From Pontiella sulfatireligans (lineage in GTDB: Bacteria; Verrucomicrobiota; Kiritimatiellia; Kiritimatiellales; Pontiellaceae), in contig NZ_CAAHFH010000001.1 of NCBI RefSeq assembly GCF_900890705.1, positions 1-64,000 of the forward strand: a stretch of DNA of 64,000 nt, in the 5' to 3' direction. Numbering within the stretch: the stretch's first letter is position 1; the number at the start of each line of letters is the position of its first letter. Below the pieces are notes generated by a model. That model was not told where the DNA came from and did not search any database. It worked only from the letters and a program-made list of their open reading frames with translations. This document shows positions 1 to 8,590 of this stretch, piece after piece. The position numbers were made by a program, and so were the translations under genes.

Positions 1-83
1 CATTAGCCCCCCCCCCCCTCCTGCAACAAGCAACAAACTTGGATGCACGGCCCCATGGATCGGCGTGGTGTAGGTCGACAGCG

Positions 84-1031
84 CTACCAGAGCACCGAAG
101 CGGCGAGGGCGATGGTGTGGGTGTCGGCGCCGAGGGAGGTTTGGGACTTTGTGCCAACATAGGTGAGCTTGGTTCCGACTTTGCGAGTGATGGGGTAGGA
201 TATGCTTCCGCCCCAAGCCAGATTCTTCCGTTTGTCGCCTTTGTTTTTTCCGTCCAGCGTCGATTCGGCGCCATAGCCGTAGCCAATCCCGGTGCCCAGC
301 CAAAGGCCGGGCCGGAAGGAGTAGGTGAGGTGTCCCTGAAGGACATATAACGGATCGTTCTCCAGCCGCGTGTCTCCATAAAAATCGTCGTTATCGGTGT
401 AGAGCCAGACCGAGCTGGTGAGTTCCATGGAAAACTTGCCCCGGGAGTGCAGCACGCCGAGTTGGGGGCGGAACGTGTAGCGGTTGCTCCCTAGGTTGAT
501 CAGTTTGTTGCTGTAGTATTCTCCCGTGGGAAGTTGGACAATCAGGCCGGCGCCCATAATGGTTTCGGATTTTGCTTTCTCGGCGCGATACGCGGCAAAC
601 TCTTTTCCCTCCATGGGCGGCGCTCCATAGAGCGAAACGGAAAAGCGGATAATCGAGTCGGTAAAACCGTCGCGGTGGATCGTCGTCGGTTCGCCCCCCA
701 CGTCACCCGACCATCGCCCGTGTTGATAGCCCTGCGCCACGCCGATGCGGGCGGAGTGGCCTAATACTGAAAAGGTTTGGATGTATTTCGCAAGCGCGGT
801 GTGGATGTCTGCATCGACATCTTTAATCTGGAGGACTGGGCTGAAATTAATGGTTGCATGGGTATAGGCATAGCCGGCTCCCGCCACATGGATTCCAGTA
901 GGCAAATGGTTCCAGCGCCGAGGCTCCAGCTCCTGCGCGGAACAGGCGCCTGCCAGCCACAGCAGCGAAAGTGCTGCCGCGCGGAGCGAGCAGGTATTCC
1001 GATTATGGGAACGAATGCAAAACATAAGCAT
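84..1031 (-). CDS. Outer-membrane beta-barrel protein, MetA-pathway/transporter-like
   Basis: About 315 residues. An N-terminal hydrophobic stretch (SLRAAALSLLWLAGACSA) looks like a signal peptide with cleavage before QELEP. The rest alternates polar and aromatic/hydrophobic residues with many Gly and Tyr and ends in aliphatic-Val-Leu-Trp, as outer-membrane strands do. The pattern resembles the phenol MetA-degradation/transporter barrel family (PF13557); this is recognition by eye. The open frame extends upstream to 1226, but that part runs through a terminator-like hairpin at 1093-1110, so I place the start at one of two Met codons (1031 or 1025). No clear ribosome-binding site supports either. 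Substrate unknown; no functional partner is adjacent. Confidence 0.6.
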   Translation of the reverse strand: MLMFCIRSHNRNTCSLRAAALSLLWLAGACSAQELEPRRWNHLPTGIHVAGAGYAYTHATINFSPVLQIKDVDADIHTALAKYIQTFSVLGHSARIGVAQGYQHGRWSGDVGGEPTTIHRDGFTDSIIRFSVSLYGAPPMEGKEFAAYRAEKAKSETIMGAGLIVQLPTGEYYSNKLINLGSNRYTFRPQLGVLHSRGKFSMELTSSVWLYTDNDDFYGDTRLENDPLYVLQGHLTYSFRPGLWLGTGIGYGYGAESTLDGKNKGDKRKNLAWGGSISYPITRKVGTKLTYVGTKSQTSLGADTHTIALAASVLW

Positions 1032-1085
1032 GGAGGTTAGCAGAGAGGGTTTCGGTAAATCAAGTTCTGCGCAGAGTTTGTGCAT

Positions 1086-1112
1086 TAAAAAAGCCCGGCA
1101 GATGCCAGGCTT
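1086..1112 (-). terminator. Rho-independent-like terminator (degenerate copy)
   Basis: On the minus strand a GC-rich hairpin (GCCTGGCA / TGCCGGGC with one mismatch) is followed by a run of T. About 50 bases here closely match the terminator region at 1290-1337, so this looks like a diverged duplicate. Confidence 0.5.
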
Positions 1113-1200
1113 TGCTCTTCCATATACCGGAAGAGCGCACCGTCCGCCCGCACCGTTCCGTCGCGCGCCCGATGAGGACAGCGTCCCTCCAGAACACAAA

Positions 1201-1283
1201 TCGTCTTCGTCCTTCCTCCTTGTCACTCGTGCTCGACTGACCGAGAACGAGAACGACGTACGAGAACGACGTACGAGGAGGAT
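1201..1283. repeat. Word-like intergenic repeat (TCGTCYTCG / CGAGAACGA family)
   Basis: A purine/pyrimidine-skewed stretch holds TCGTCTTCGTCC-type words on the left and CGAGAACGA-type words on the right, giving an imperfect inverted pair. GAGAACGACGTAC occurs twice in tandem. A second member of this family lies at 14297-14375. Confidence 0.6.
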
Positions 1284-1289
1284 TGATAC

Positions 1290-1317
1290 AAAAAAAGCCC
1301 GGCGGGTGCCGGGCTTT
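1290..1317 (-). terminator. Rho-independent terminator after nqrF
   Basis: On the minus strand GCCCGGC, a 4-base loop and GCCGGGC form a perfect 7-bp stem followed by seven T. It sits 24 bases past the nqrF stop and closes the nqr operon. Confidence 0.85.
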
Positions 1318-1340
1318 GCTCTTCCAAATATCGGAAGCGT

Positions 1341-2573
1341 TTAGATGCCGAAGTCGTCGGCCCGGATCATCTCGGGTTCAACGCCGAGGTTATAGGTCAT
1401 GTCGTTCACGCACTTGAGCATGATGGGCGGTCCGCAGAGGTAGTATTCAATCTCGGCTGGATCTTCGTGCTTGAGGAGGTATTCATCCTGACATACCTGA
1501 TGGATGAAGCCGGTCAAGCCTTCCCAGTTGTCTTCCGGCAACGGATCGCTGAGGGCGACATACATCTTGAAGTTGGGGAACTGTTTTTCCAGCTCTTGGA
1601 ACTCTTCCATGTAGAACAGCTCGCGCTTGGAGCGGCCACCGTACCAGAAGGTAATCTTGCGGTCGGTGCCGATGCGTTTGAGCTGGTCGTAGATGTGCGA
1701 GCGCATCGGCGCCATGCCGGCGCCGCCGCCGATAAAGCACATTTCGCGGTCGGTTTCCTGAGCAAAGAATTCGCCGTACGGGCCGGAGATCGTAATCTTG
1801 TCGCCCGGCTTGAGGTCAAATACATAGCTGGAGCACACGCCCGGCGGATAGCTGGTGCCGGGAGGCGGGGAGGCGATGCGGATGTTGAGCATGATGATGT
1901 CGTCTTCCAGCGGGAAGCTGGCCATGGAGTAGGCGCGGAAGCACGGCTCATCGTTATTAGCGACGCAGTCCCAGATGTTGAACTTGTCCCAGTCGCCGCG
2001 GTATTCTTCGGCCACATCAAAGGTCTTGTAGGAAAGATCCTTATAGGCGGGAACGTCGATCTGGATGTAGCCGCCGGCCTTGAAGTCGAGCTTTTCGCCG
2101 TCGGGCAGCTCAACCACGAGCTCTTTAATAAAGGTGGCGACGTTGTCGTTGGAACGAACGGTGCACTCGTACTTTTTGATGTCGAGGATTTCGGGCTCGA
2201 TATCCAGCACCATGTCTTCCTTCACTTTTAGCTGGCAGGCCAGGCGAACGCCTTCCTTGGCTTCGGCTTTGGTAACCTGTCCGGCTTCGGTCGGAAGCAG
2301 CGTGCCGCCGCCTTCGAGCACCTTGCATTTGCACATGGCGCAGGTGCCGCCGCCGCCGCAGGCGGACGGCAGGAAAATCTTCTGGGTAGAGAGCGCGGTC
2401 AGCAGCGACGAGCCGGGTTTGACTTCCAGCTCCCGGCTGCCTTCGTTGATGCTCAGTTTGGCCATTCCCTGGGGAACCAGCTTTTTGGCCGCGACCATCA
2501 GCATGATCACCAGCAGCATGATCACTCCGGTGAAAACAACGACGCTCGATACAATGTAGATTACGTTTTCCAT
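1341..2573 (-). CDS. nqrF: Na+-translocating NADH:quinone reductase subunit F
   Basis: 410 residues, the usual length. NqrF is the NADH entry subunit of Na+-NQR, passing electrons from NADH through FAD and a [2Fe-2S] centre. Seen here: an N-terminal membrane helix (about 4-28), a plant-type ferredoxin domain with Cys72, Cys78, Cys81 and Cys113 in the NqrF spacing, the flavin motif RAYS near the middle, an NADH-binding GGGAGMAPMRSH, and a C-terminal CGPP. It is the last gene of nqrABCDEF, 38 bases after nqrE, followed by a strong terminator. Confidence 0.97.
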   Translation of the reverse strand: MENVIYIVSSVVVFTGVIMLLVIMLMVAAKKLVPQGMAKLSINEGSRELEVKPGSSLLTALSTQKIFLPSACGGGGTCAMCKCKVLEGGGTLLPTEAGQVTKAEAKEGVRLACQLKVKEDMVLDIEPEILDIKKYECTVRSNDNVATFIKELVVELPDGEKLDFKAGGYIQIDVPAYKDLSYKTFDVAEEYRGDWDKFNIWDCVANNDEPCFRAYSMASFPLEDDIIMLNIRIASPPPGTSYPPGVCSSYVFDLKPGDKITISGPYGEFFAQETDREMCFIGGGAGMAPMRSHIYDQLKRIGTDRKITFWYGGRSKRELFYMEEFQELEKQFPNFKMYVALSDPLPEDNWEGLTGFIHQVCQDEYLLKHEDPAEIEYYLCGPPIMLKCVNDMTYNLGVEPEMIRADDFGI

Positions 2574-2611
2574 TTTTCAGTCCCTTGGTAGGGGCGGGAT
2601 GCCTCTCGCCC

Positions 2612-3223
2612 TTACAGATTGATTCCCGAGAAGCACATGAAGGCCATGGCCATCAGGCCGGTCATGATCATCGTGATGCCTAGTCCCTTGAGACCGTCCG
2701 GCAGGTGTGAATAGCGCAGCTTCTTACGAATGGCCGCCATGGCGGCAATCGCCAGTAGCCAGCCGATGCCGGAGCTGAAGCCGAACACGGTTGATTCAAG
2801 CGCGCCGTATTCACGTTCCACCATGAAGAGCGAGCCGCCGAGGATAGCGCAGTTTACGGTGATCAGCGGCAGGAAGATGCCGAGCGCGTGGTAGAGCGCC
2901 GGGAAAAACTTGTCGAGGATCATCTCCACGAGCTGCACCATCGAAGCGATGGTCGCAATGAAGCAGATAAAGTTCAGGAAGCTTAGGTCCAATGAAGCAA
3001 ACTTAGGGTTCAACCACGTTAGCGCGCCTTCACGGAGCAGGAAATGGTGGATGGCCCAGTTGGCCGGCAGGGTAATCGTCAATACGAAGATTACAGCGAA
3101 TCCAAGGCCGATGGCTGTGTCGATCTTCTTGGAACACGCCAAGAAGGAGCACATGCCCAGAAAGAAGGCCAGCAGGATGTTTTCAACGAAGATCGCCTTA
3201 ATGGCTAGACTTAACAGATCCAT
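2612..3223 (-). CDS. nqrE: Na+-translocating NADH:quinone reductase subunit E
   Basis: 203 residues from the ATG at 3223, which is preceded by a purine-rich GGGGAGTG ribosome-binding site; the frame is open further upstream but that part is repeat sequence. An integral membrane protein with about six helices. Conserved Cys residues sit in the first helix region (MCSFLAC) and the central VNCAI segment. In the family these help bind an intramembrane iron-sulfur centre shared with NqrD. Separated from nqrD by 127 bases of repeat DNA, unlike the tight spacing elsewhere in the operon. Confidence 0.95.
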   Translation of the reverse strand: MDLLSLAIKAIFVENILLAFFLGMCSFLACSKKIDTAIGLGFAVIFVLTITLPANWAIHHFLLREGALTWLNPKFASLDLSFLNFICFIATIASMVQLVEMILDKFFPALYHALGIFLPLITVNCAILGGSLFMVEREYGALESTVFGFSSGIGWLLAIAAMAAIRKKLRYSHLPDGLKGLGITMIMTGLMAMAFMCFSGINL

Positions 3224-3237
3224 GGTCGTTTCACTCC

Positions 3238-3357
3238 CCAATATCGAATAGTGAACAAGGAACTCCGAATGTCGAAGGGAGTGCGGCTTGTTCAAGGGTT
3301 GCGGTTGCAAATTCGGAATTCTTCATTCCTTGGTCGAGATTCTTCATTCTTTATTCC
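3238..3357. repeat. Word-like repeat, GAACAAGGAAnTCCGAATG family
   Basis: Between nqrD and nqrE. The left part (AATATCGAATAGTGAACAAG followed by GAACTCCGAATG) closely matches sequence before sufD at 41912-41940. The right part (TTCGGAATTCTTCATTCCTT) is its rough reverse complement, so the two can fold back on each other. Confidence 0.6.
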
Positions 3358-3953
3358 TCCACGTACTTGCTAACGGTGCGCTGAGCCCAGATCAGCAGTC
3401 CGAGAATGATGAATGCGCCCGGGGCGAGCAGTACCAAACCATTGCCCACGAAGCTTTCCGGCATGATTTTGAAATTAAGGAACGTACCGAATCCGAGAAG
3501 CTCACGGATGGTAGCAACCGTAATCAGCACGATGCCGTAGCCCAGTCCATTTCCGAGGCCGTCGAGGAGCGAGTCCTTCGGCGGGTTCTGGAGGGCAAAG
3601 GCTTCCGCACGCCCCATCACGATACAGTTGGTAATAATCAGACCCACAAATACGGAGAGTTGCTTGCTGATATCGAACAGGAATGCCCGGAGCAACTGGT
3701 CGGCGATAATTACCAGTGAGGCAATAATGGCCATTTCCACGATCATCCGGATTCCCGGCGGAATTACATTCCGCAACAGCGAGATTACAACGTTGGAAAG
3801 GGTAACCACTGAGGTCAGCGCGAGCGTCATTACAATGGCCGTATCCACTTTCACCGTAACCGCGAGGGCGGAGCAGATGCCAAGTACCTGAATGGTAACC
3901 GGGTTGTTATCCGAAAACGGATCCATCAATAGTTTCTTAGCAGCAGAAGTCAT
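3351..3953 (-). CDS. nqrD: Na+-translocating NADH:quinone reductase subunit D
   Basis: 200 residues, multi-pass membrane protein, paralogous in fold to NqrE. Cys residues in GICSAL (first helix) and [13 protein letters not shown] match the positions that family structures assign to the NqrD/NqrE iron-sulfur site. The GRAEAFA motif is typical of the NqrD/RnfE group, and the N-terminal [18 protein letters not shown] is characteristic of NqrD. Only 2 bases separate it from the nqrC stop, implying coupling. Confidence 0.96.
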   Translation of the reverse strand: MTSAAKKLLMDPFSDNNPVTIQVLGICSALAVTVKVDTAIVMTLALTSVVTLSNVVISLLRNVIPPGIRMIVEMAIIASLVIIADQLLRAFLFDISKQLSVFVGLIITNCIVMGRAEAFALQNPPKDSLLDGLGNGLGYGIVLITVATIRELLGFGTFLNFKIMPESFVGNGLVLLAPGAFIILGLLIWAQRTVSKYVEE

Positions 3954-3955
3954 GA

Positions 3956-4582
3956 TCAGTTTCCCTTAATTGATTTAAAGTATTCAGCATACGCAGCGGC
4001 ATCTTTCTGGATCAGCGCCTGAACGCCTTTACCGGTAAGCGTTGCGCCAGAGATTCCATCGACCGAAGTTTCGGTTGGCGGTGTGCCCGGTTTAACAACC
4101 AGGAAATCCACGGCTGTTCCTTCATTGTAGAGCTTCTTGCCGGTGAATTGGGACAGGAACCATGGCTTTTCGATTTCAGCGCCAAGACCCGGGGTTTCCC
4201 CGTGCTTGTAAAAACTGATGCCGGCAATGGTTTCCAGATCCGCTTCGAGTGAGAGGTAGCCGTAGAGCATGCTCCATAGCCCCTTTCCTGAGATTGGAAA
4301 CGCGTACTTGGAGGCTTTGTCAGCCCCTTCGTCGGTCCAAGTAAAGATCGGCAGATCGCCGGCTTTATCTTTAGCCACGTGCTTTTCGAAGGAGGCTTCA
4401 ATGCCTGGCCGGTCCAACGAGCTGATGTCGATGCCGAAGGCTTTAACGATGTTCCGTTTCACGTCGAATGCTTCGTTCGCCTGCTGGGCCGGCTTCAGAA
4501 CCGAGGCCGTAACGGAGAGCAGCAGGCTGACTACGATACAGGTAACTCCTGCGAAAACGAGTGTTCTAGTATCTTCACGCAT
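3956..4582 (-). CDS. nqrC: Na+-translocating NADH:quinone reductase subunit C
   Basis: 208 residues. One N-terminal membrane helix (about 8-28) is followed by a periplasmic FMN-binding domain. The SGATLT motif near residue 175 is the site where ApbE-type transferases attach FMN to Thr through a phosphoester bond. No apbE gene lies in this window, so it must be elsewhere. The start overlaps the end of nqrB by 8 bases. Confidence 0.96.
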   Translation of the reverse strand: MREDTRTLVFAGVTCIVVSLLLSVTASVLKPAQQANEAFDVKRNIVKAFGIDISSLDRPGIEASFEKHVAKDKAGDLPIFTWTDEGADKASKYAFPISGKGLWSMLYGYLSLEADLETIAGISFYKHGETPGLGAEIEKPWFLSQFTGKKLYNEGTAVDFLVVKPGTPPTETSVDGISGATLTGKGVQALIQKDAAAYAEYFKSIKGN

Positions 4583-5807
4583 TGTTCAAAGCCCTCGCAT
4601 AAGCTGTACGTTTCTTGATGTGTCCCTGAACCACGAAGTGGTCGATCAGCGGCGCCATGACGTTCATAAACAGGATGGCGAGCATCGCGCCTTCCGGATA
4701 GGCCGGGTTGGCGACGCGAATCAGCACGGTGAGCGCGCCGATCAGGAATCCGTAGATCAATTTGCCAGTGTTCGTGGCGGAGCAGGAGACCGGATCGGTT
4801 GCCATAAAGACGATGCCGAACAGGAAGCCGCCCATCACCAGATGGTAGATAAAGGGCAACGCGGCAAACGCATTGTCGAGCGGCAGTACATTAAACAGCC
4901 AGCCCATCGCCGCACAGCCGATAACACCCGAGAGCATCACGCGCCAGGAGGCAATGCCGGTGGCCAGCAGGAAGAGTGCGCCGAGCACAATCGCGACCGC
5001 CGAAGTGGAGCCGATGCAACCCGGTATGTTGCCCATGGTCATATTAAAGAGGCTGAAGCCCGCTTCGTTCAGCGCGCCGATTGCATCGCCTCCTTTTTCA
5101 ACCGCGGCCGCAACGGCCAGCGGAGTGGCCATCGTTACGCCATCGACGTTTTCAGCAACGGTGCCGAAGAAAATACTGTTGTCGAACGCGGTGTGCGCGG
5201 TGCCGACCCAGACCTTGTCGCCCGAAATCTGCGCCGGATAGGCGAAGAAGAGGAACGCCCGCGCGGTGAGCGCCGGGTTGAGGATGTTGTAGCCAACCCC
5301 CCCGAAGATTTCTTTGCCGATCACGATGCCGAAGGATACGCCGACCGCCACCTGCCACAGGGGAAGGGTGGGGGGCAGCACCAGCGGGAACAGCATGCCG
5401 GTCACCAGAAAGCCTTCGTTGATTTCGTGCCGGCGGACCAGCGCGAACAACACTTCCCAGACGCCGCCGACCATGTACGAAACAAGGATAATCGGAAGCA
5501 CCATGGCCGAACCGCGGATCAGGTCGGTCATCAGGGTGGCGTCTTCAACATTGTTGCTCAAGTTGAATTGGCTGCCCGCGTTCCAGATCCCGAACAGAAT
5601 GCAGGGGATCAACGCATAGATCACGAAGATCATCAATCGCTTCTGGTCGATGGAGTCGCGAACGTGCGGTGCGCTCGGGGTTACATCGCCCGGCGTGCGG
5701 GCAAACGTGTCGCCCGCCTCGAACAACGGATGAAGCCGCTCGAACTTGCCACCCTTTTCAAAAAGCGGGGCAATGTTCTTATCCATAAAGTCGAATAAAA
5801 ATTTCAT
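4575..5807 (-). CDS. nqrB: Na+-translocating NADH:quinone reductase subunit B
   Basis: 410 residues, the usual length, with many membrane helices. NqrB carries covalent FMN and riboflavin and is the main Na+-translocating subunit. The covalent-FMN region is recognisable as DGVTMATPLA, with the acceptor Thr in the TMAT segment. Other family blocks include MVGGVWEVLFALVRRHEINEG and the late MATDPVSCSATNTGK. It overlaps nqrC by 8 bases and follows nqrA after 118 bases. Confidence 0.97.
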   Translation of the reverse strand: MKFLFDFMDKNIAPLFEKGGKFERLHPLFEAGDTFARTPGDVTPSAPHVRDSIDQKRLMIFVIYALIPCILFGIWNAGSQFNLSNNVEDATLMTDLIRGSAMVLPIILVSYMVGGVWEVLFALVRRHEINEGFLVTGMLFPLVLPPTLPLWQVAVGVSFGIVIGKEIFGGVGYNILNPALTARAFLFFAYPAQISGDKVWVGTAHTAFDNSIFFGTVAENVDGVTMATPLAVAAAVEKGGDAIGALNEAGFSLFNMTMGNIPGCIGSTSAVAIVLGALFLLATGIASWRVMLSGVIGCAAMGWLFNVLPLDNAFAALPFIYHLVMGGFLFGIVFMATDPVSCSATNTGKLIYGFLIGALTVLIRVANPAYPEGAMLAILFMNVMAPLIDHFVVQGHIKKRTAYARALNNA

Positions 5808-5822
5808 GCAGTCTTCTCCGTC

Positions 5823-5862
5823 GTACGTGATTCGTGCTGCGTATTGCGTACTGTGTATTTCC
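5823..5862. repeat. Word-like intergenic repeat (ACGTGATTCGTG / TGCGTATTGCGTA)
   Basis: Low-complexity tandem-like words (CGTGATTCGTG, TGCGTATTGCGTACTGTG) lie between nqrA and nqrB, followed by AATCAGCAATTTAAAATCGG-type words. Similar CACG/CGTGA words occur at 15013-15070 and 44839-44866. Confidence 0.45.
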
Positions 5863-5925
5863 CTGTAAGAGAAGCTGTCGCAGACCCGAAAATCAGCAAT
5901 TTAAAATCGGGAATCAAAAATCTGA

Positions 5926-7281
5926 TCATATGCCTTCCTCCTCGATTTCCTCAAGGCCGCGCTTGATGATTGCGCAGACGTCGGTCTTGTGCGGGTCAAC
6001 AAAGGCCGCCAAGGCAAAGTCTTCCGGATCCGTTTCGAGGATGCCGAGCTGGATCATTTCGTCGGTGTCATGCGCAAGCGCCGCACGTACGAGAAAGTCC
6101 GTCATAATATTCAAAGGCTGGTATTTGTCCATCCAGCCGGTCACCACCATTGCGCGGCGGCTTCCGTGCAAGCTGGTGCCCAGTTTCCAGTCGTGAGCCA
6201 AGCCTATGACGGAAGAAAGGTTGACGCGGTGGGAGCTGTACTGAAACAGGCCCGGCATCGTCCAGCCCATCAGGTGGCGGGAGCGGTCTTCTTCGAGCAC
6301 GAAAAATTCCGACCCATAGTAGCGTATGCAGGTGTCGGATTTCACAATGTCGCCCCAGAGCACGTTGCCTTGGATGACGCGGACTTCCTCGCCTTCGAGC
6401 GCCTTTTCAAAAAGGGGCTTCAGGCTGGAGCCGACCGGCACGCGGTAGTGTTTGCGGAATTCTTCTTTAACGGCTGGACCGCCAAGGGCCACTACCTTAG
6501 TGCGGGGAAGCTCGCCGGTGTTCAGCAGCTTGCCGATCAGGATGACGTCCTGCGCCGCGATGGTGTAGACCGTGTCTTGCGGCAGGATCGGGCTGATGCG
6601 GTTGATGTGTACGCTGGTGTTGCCCGAAGGATGCTTGCCGGAAAAGGTGTGGCTTTCAGAGTTTCCAAAGTCTGGAATGTCGGATCCGGCCGACTTGCAA
6701 AGGTGGACTTTGCCTTCGGTCAGCTTGGCCAGCGCATTGATGCCGGTTTGGAAGGCCTCTTCGTCGCCTTTCAGCACTGCGCTGAAATCCGCCTGGAAGG
6801 GGGCTGAGCCGGCGGCGTTGATGAATACCGCTTTAGGCGCCGCTTCCGGATCGGCGATCTTGTTGAACGGGCGCTGCTTGATCAGCGGCCAAAGGCCGGC
6901 GTTCAGCAGATGGTCAACCACCTGTTCGCGGGAAAGCTGCCCGATGCTGTCGCGGGCATAGGCCGTGAAGGCCACGCTCTCTTCCTGAGCCTCCGGTTCA
7001 ATCAGGATTTCAACCGGGAAGCGCCGAGCGCCGAGGTTGACCGCTGTAACCGTGCCGCAACAGGGGGAACGGAAGAGCATCTTCACGTTCTTTTTGTTTT
7101 CAAACAGAACGTCGCCACGCTTCACGGAATCGCCCGCCTTAACTTTAAGGCGGGGCTTCAATCCTTCGAATTCGGAAGGATAAACCGCAAACAGCTGCTG
7201 GTTCGAATAGTCTTCGATGTTGGCTTTGGGTTTTCCTAAAACCTTTATATCGAAGCCTTTGTTTATTTTGAAGTTAGCCAC
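5926..7281 (-). CDS. nqrA: Na+-translocating NADH:quinone reductase subunit A
   Basis: 451 residues from a GTG start at 7281. The GTG is preferred over the ATG at 7332 because GAGGAG lies about 10 bases upstream of it and the family begins at NFKINKGFDI. NqrA is the large cytoplasmic subunit without a redox cofactor, related to RnfC. The lipoyl-like segment (GLKPRLKVKAGDSVKRGDVLF) and the later GSSLHGSRRAMVVTGWMDKY block are typical. First gene of the operon. Confidence 0.95.
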   Translation of the reverse strand: MANFKINKGFDIKVLGKPKANIEDYSNQQLFAVYPSEFEGLKPRLKVKAGDSVKRGDVLFENKKNVKMLFRSPCCGTVTAVNLGARRFPVEILIEPEAQEESVAFTAYARDSIGQLSREQVVDHLLNAGLWPLIKQRPFNKIADPEAAPKAVFINAAGSAPFQADFSAVLKGDEEAFQTGINALAKLTEGKVHLCKSAGSDIPDFGNSESHTFSGKHPSGNTSVHINRISPILPQDTVYTIAAQDVILIGKLLNTGELPRTKVVALGGPAVKEEFRKHYRVPVGSSLKPLFEKALEGEEVRVIQGNVLWGDIVKSDTCIRYYGSEFFVLEEDRSRHLMGWTMPGLFQYSSHRVNLSSVIGLAHDWKLGTSLHGSRRAMVVTGWMDKYQPLNIMTDFLVRAALAHDTDEMIQLGILETDPEDFALAAFVDPHKTDVCAIIKRGLEEIEEEGI

Positions 7282-7497
7282 TCTGTTTTCACTCCTCGAT
7301 TCCTTGTACAAAACCGCTTGTTTTAAATGCATTAAAAGCCGGCGATTCTATTGTTTCCAAGCCATCTTGTCTTGTAGTTAATAGTTGCAAAATTGTACAA
7401 TTTAAACATTCAACCGTGCAGTACGCATCGTTCATGGAAAGCCGTGAACTGCTTAATGGGTATCTCTATACCGATTCATTTGCATCGTTAAAAGCAG

Positions 7498-7537
7498 AAA
7501 ATATTATAAAGTTGCTCATGTATGAGCGTTGAGCAAC
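7498..7537 (-). terminator. Probable terminator after polyprenyl synthase gene
   Basis: Perfect 8-bp arms GTTGCTCA (7511-7518) and TGAGCAAC (7530-7537) enclose a nested palindrome GCTCATGTATGAGC. Read on the minus strand the hairpin is followed by TTTATAATATTTT. It lies 19 bases past the stop of the gene at 7556. Confidence 0.6.
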
Positions 7538-7555
7538 CATGGAACCTCTTCCGCC

Positions 7556-8422
7556 TCAGCCCGCGGTCAAATGTTTACTCAACACGGGTTTCATTGTCAC
7601 GTTTAAAAACGTATCCCACGCTCCCTGTATTTCCGGCCAGGCCGCCAGCTGGACGGAAGAGGCGTCGAGCAGGGAAAAAATGTAGTCCAACGGTGCTGCT
7701 GGCGCGTTTTTGGTGGCGGTGATCGCCGTTGTTTTGCCGCGCTGGTTGTCGGTTCCAAGGGTTTTTCCAGAAACGGCCTCGTTGCCCGAGGCGTCGAGCA
7801 CGTCGTCGGCGAGCTGATAGGCGGTTCCGAGGATAAAGCCGGCTTCGCGCAGAGCTTCCGTCTGCCCCGGTTCATCGGTGCCGCCGGCTATGGCGGCGAA
7901 GGCGAAAAGCGAGCCGGTCTTGAAGCGGGCCACTTGTTCGCACTCTTCCCAAGTGCCCGGTGCGCCCCGCAGCACCAGTTCCTGCTCAACCTCCGACCGG
8001 CAAACCTCTCCGGACATTTCGATCAGCTCCTTCAGCAGGTCGCTGCGGTTCACCTCGCTCAGGAGGCTGAGTGCCTTGAACACCAGCAGGTCCCCAAAAA
8101 GGATGGCGCCGTTCGTTCCGTATTTTTTCCAAAAGGTGGGTGCGCCGCGCCGCAGAATGCCGCCGTCGATCACATCGTCGTGCAGCAGGCTCGCGCCGTG
8201 GATGATGTCCACCGCCGCGCCGGCATTGATCAGCACCTGCTCCTCAATGCTGTTGGCCGCGCCGATGGAGAGCACCAGGCGGGAGCGCAGCATCTTGCCG
8301 TTGCCCAGCAGGTTTTTGTTGCCCGGGAGGAGTTTGGAAAGGTTGGTGCCGCTCAATGTGCCGTCCATGGCGGCCCGCACCTTCTTCAGTTGCTTTTCAA
8401 TTTGGTTTTTATACGTAGACAT
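7556..8422 (-). CDS. Polyprenyl (octa/heptaprenyl-type) diphosphate synthase
   Basis: 288 residues, somewhat short for long-chain trans-prenyl synthases (about 320). Makes the isoprenoid side chain of quinones from IPP and an allylic diphosphate. The first aspartate-rich motif is HDDVIDGGILRRG (Asp82, Asp83, Asp86) and the second is QLADDVLD (Asp206, Asp207, Asp210). FKTGSLF after residue 167 is also typical. The upstream region towards 8591 contains a repeat pair. The chain length of the product cannot be read from the sequence. Its place beside nqr would fit quinone supply; that link is inference. Confidence 0.85.
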   Translation of the reverse strand: MSTYKNQIEKQLKKVRAAMDGTLSGTNLSKLLPGNKNLLGNGKMLRSRLVLSIGAANSIEEQVLINAGAAVDIIHGASLLHDDVIDGGILRRGAPTFWKKYGTNGAILFGDLLVFKALSLLSEVNRSDLLKELIEMSGEVCRSEVEQELVLRGAPGTWEECEQVARFKTGSLFAFAAIAGGTDEPGQTEALREAGFILGTAYQLADDVLDASGNEAVSGKTLGTDNQRGKTTAITATKNAPAAPLDYIFSLLDASSVQLAAWPEIQGAWDTFLNVTMKPVLSKHLTAG

Positions 8423-8490
8423 CCACGTATAATGCCGGTCATATTTCTCATGTCAATAATCCGAAGCACCGGACTTTGTTTAAAGAGAAT

Positions 8491-8576
8491 GGCAGAATGA
8501 TTTTTTGCAGAATAATTCCGATCCGTTGGGAAAAATGGTTCTGCCGCTAAATTATTCTGCTCTAATTATTTTGTCC
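8491..8576. repeat. Inverted word repeat, GGCAGAATRATT family
   Basis: Two forward words (GGCAGAATGATT, GCAGAATAATT) at 8491-8520 face reverse words (AATTATTCTGC, AATTATTTTGTCC) at 8537-8576 across a short spacer. The same family appears at 41044, 44807, 45218 and singly at 53210. Confidence 0.75.
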
Positions 8577-8590
8577 AAATACTGGAAGTT

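Noticed and set aside
1031..1226. N-terminal extension of the barrel protein gene
   Set aside because: The extra codons run through a terminator-like hairpin and repeat DNA; the signal peptide begins near 1025.
4269..5798. 509-residue plus-strand frame opposite nqrB/nqrC
   Set aside because: Antisense shadow of well-identified genes in GC-rich DNA; Arg/His/Gln-rich with no motifs. The same applies to the long frames opposite carB, sufB, guaA and the GH95 gene.
7338..7497. Promoter of the nqr operon
   Set aside because: Several AT-rich hexamers exist on the minus strand but none has acceptable -35/-10 spacing, so I do not call one.
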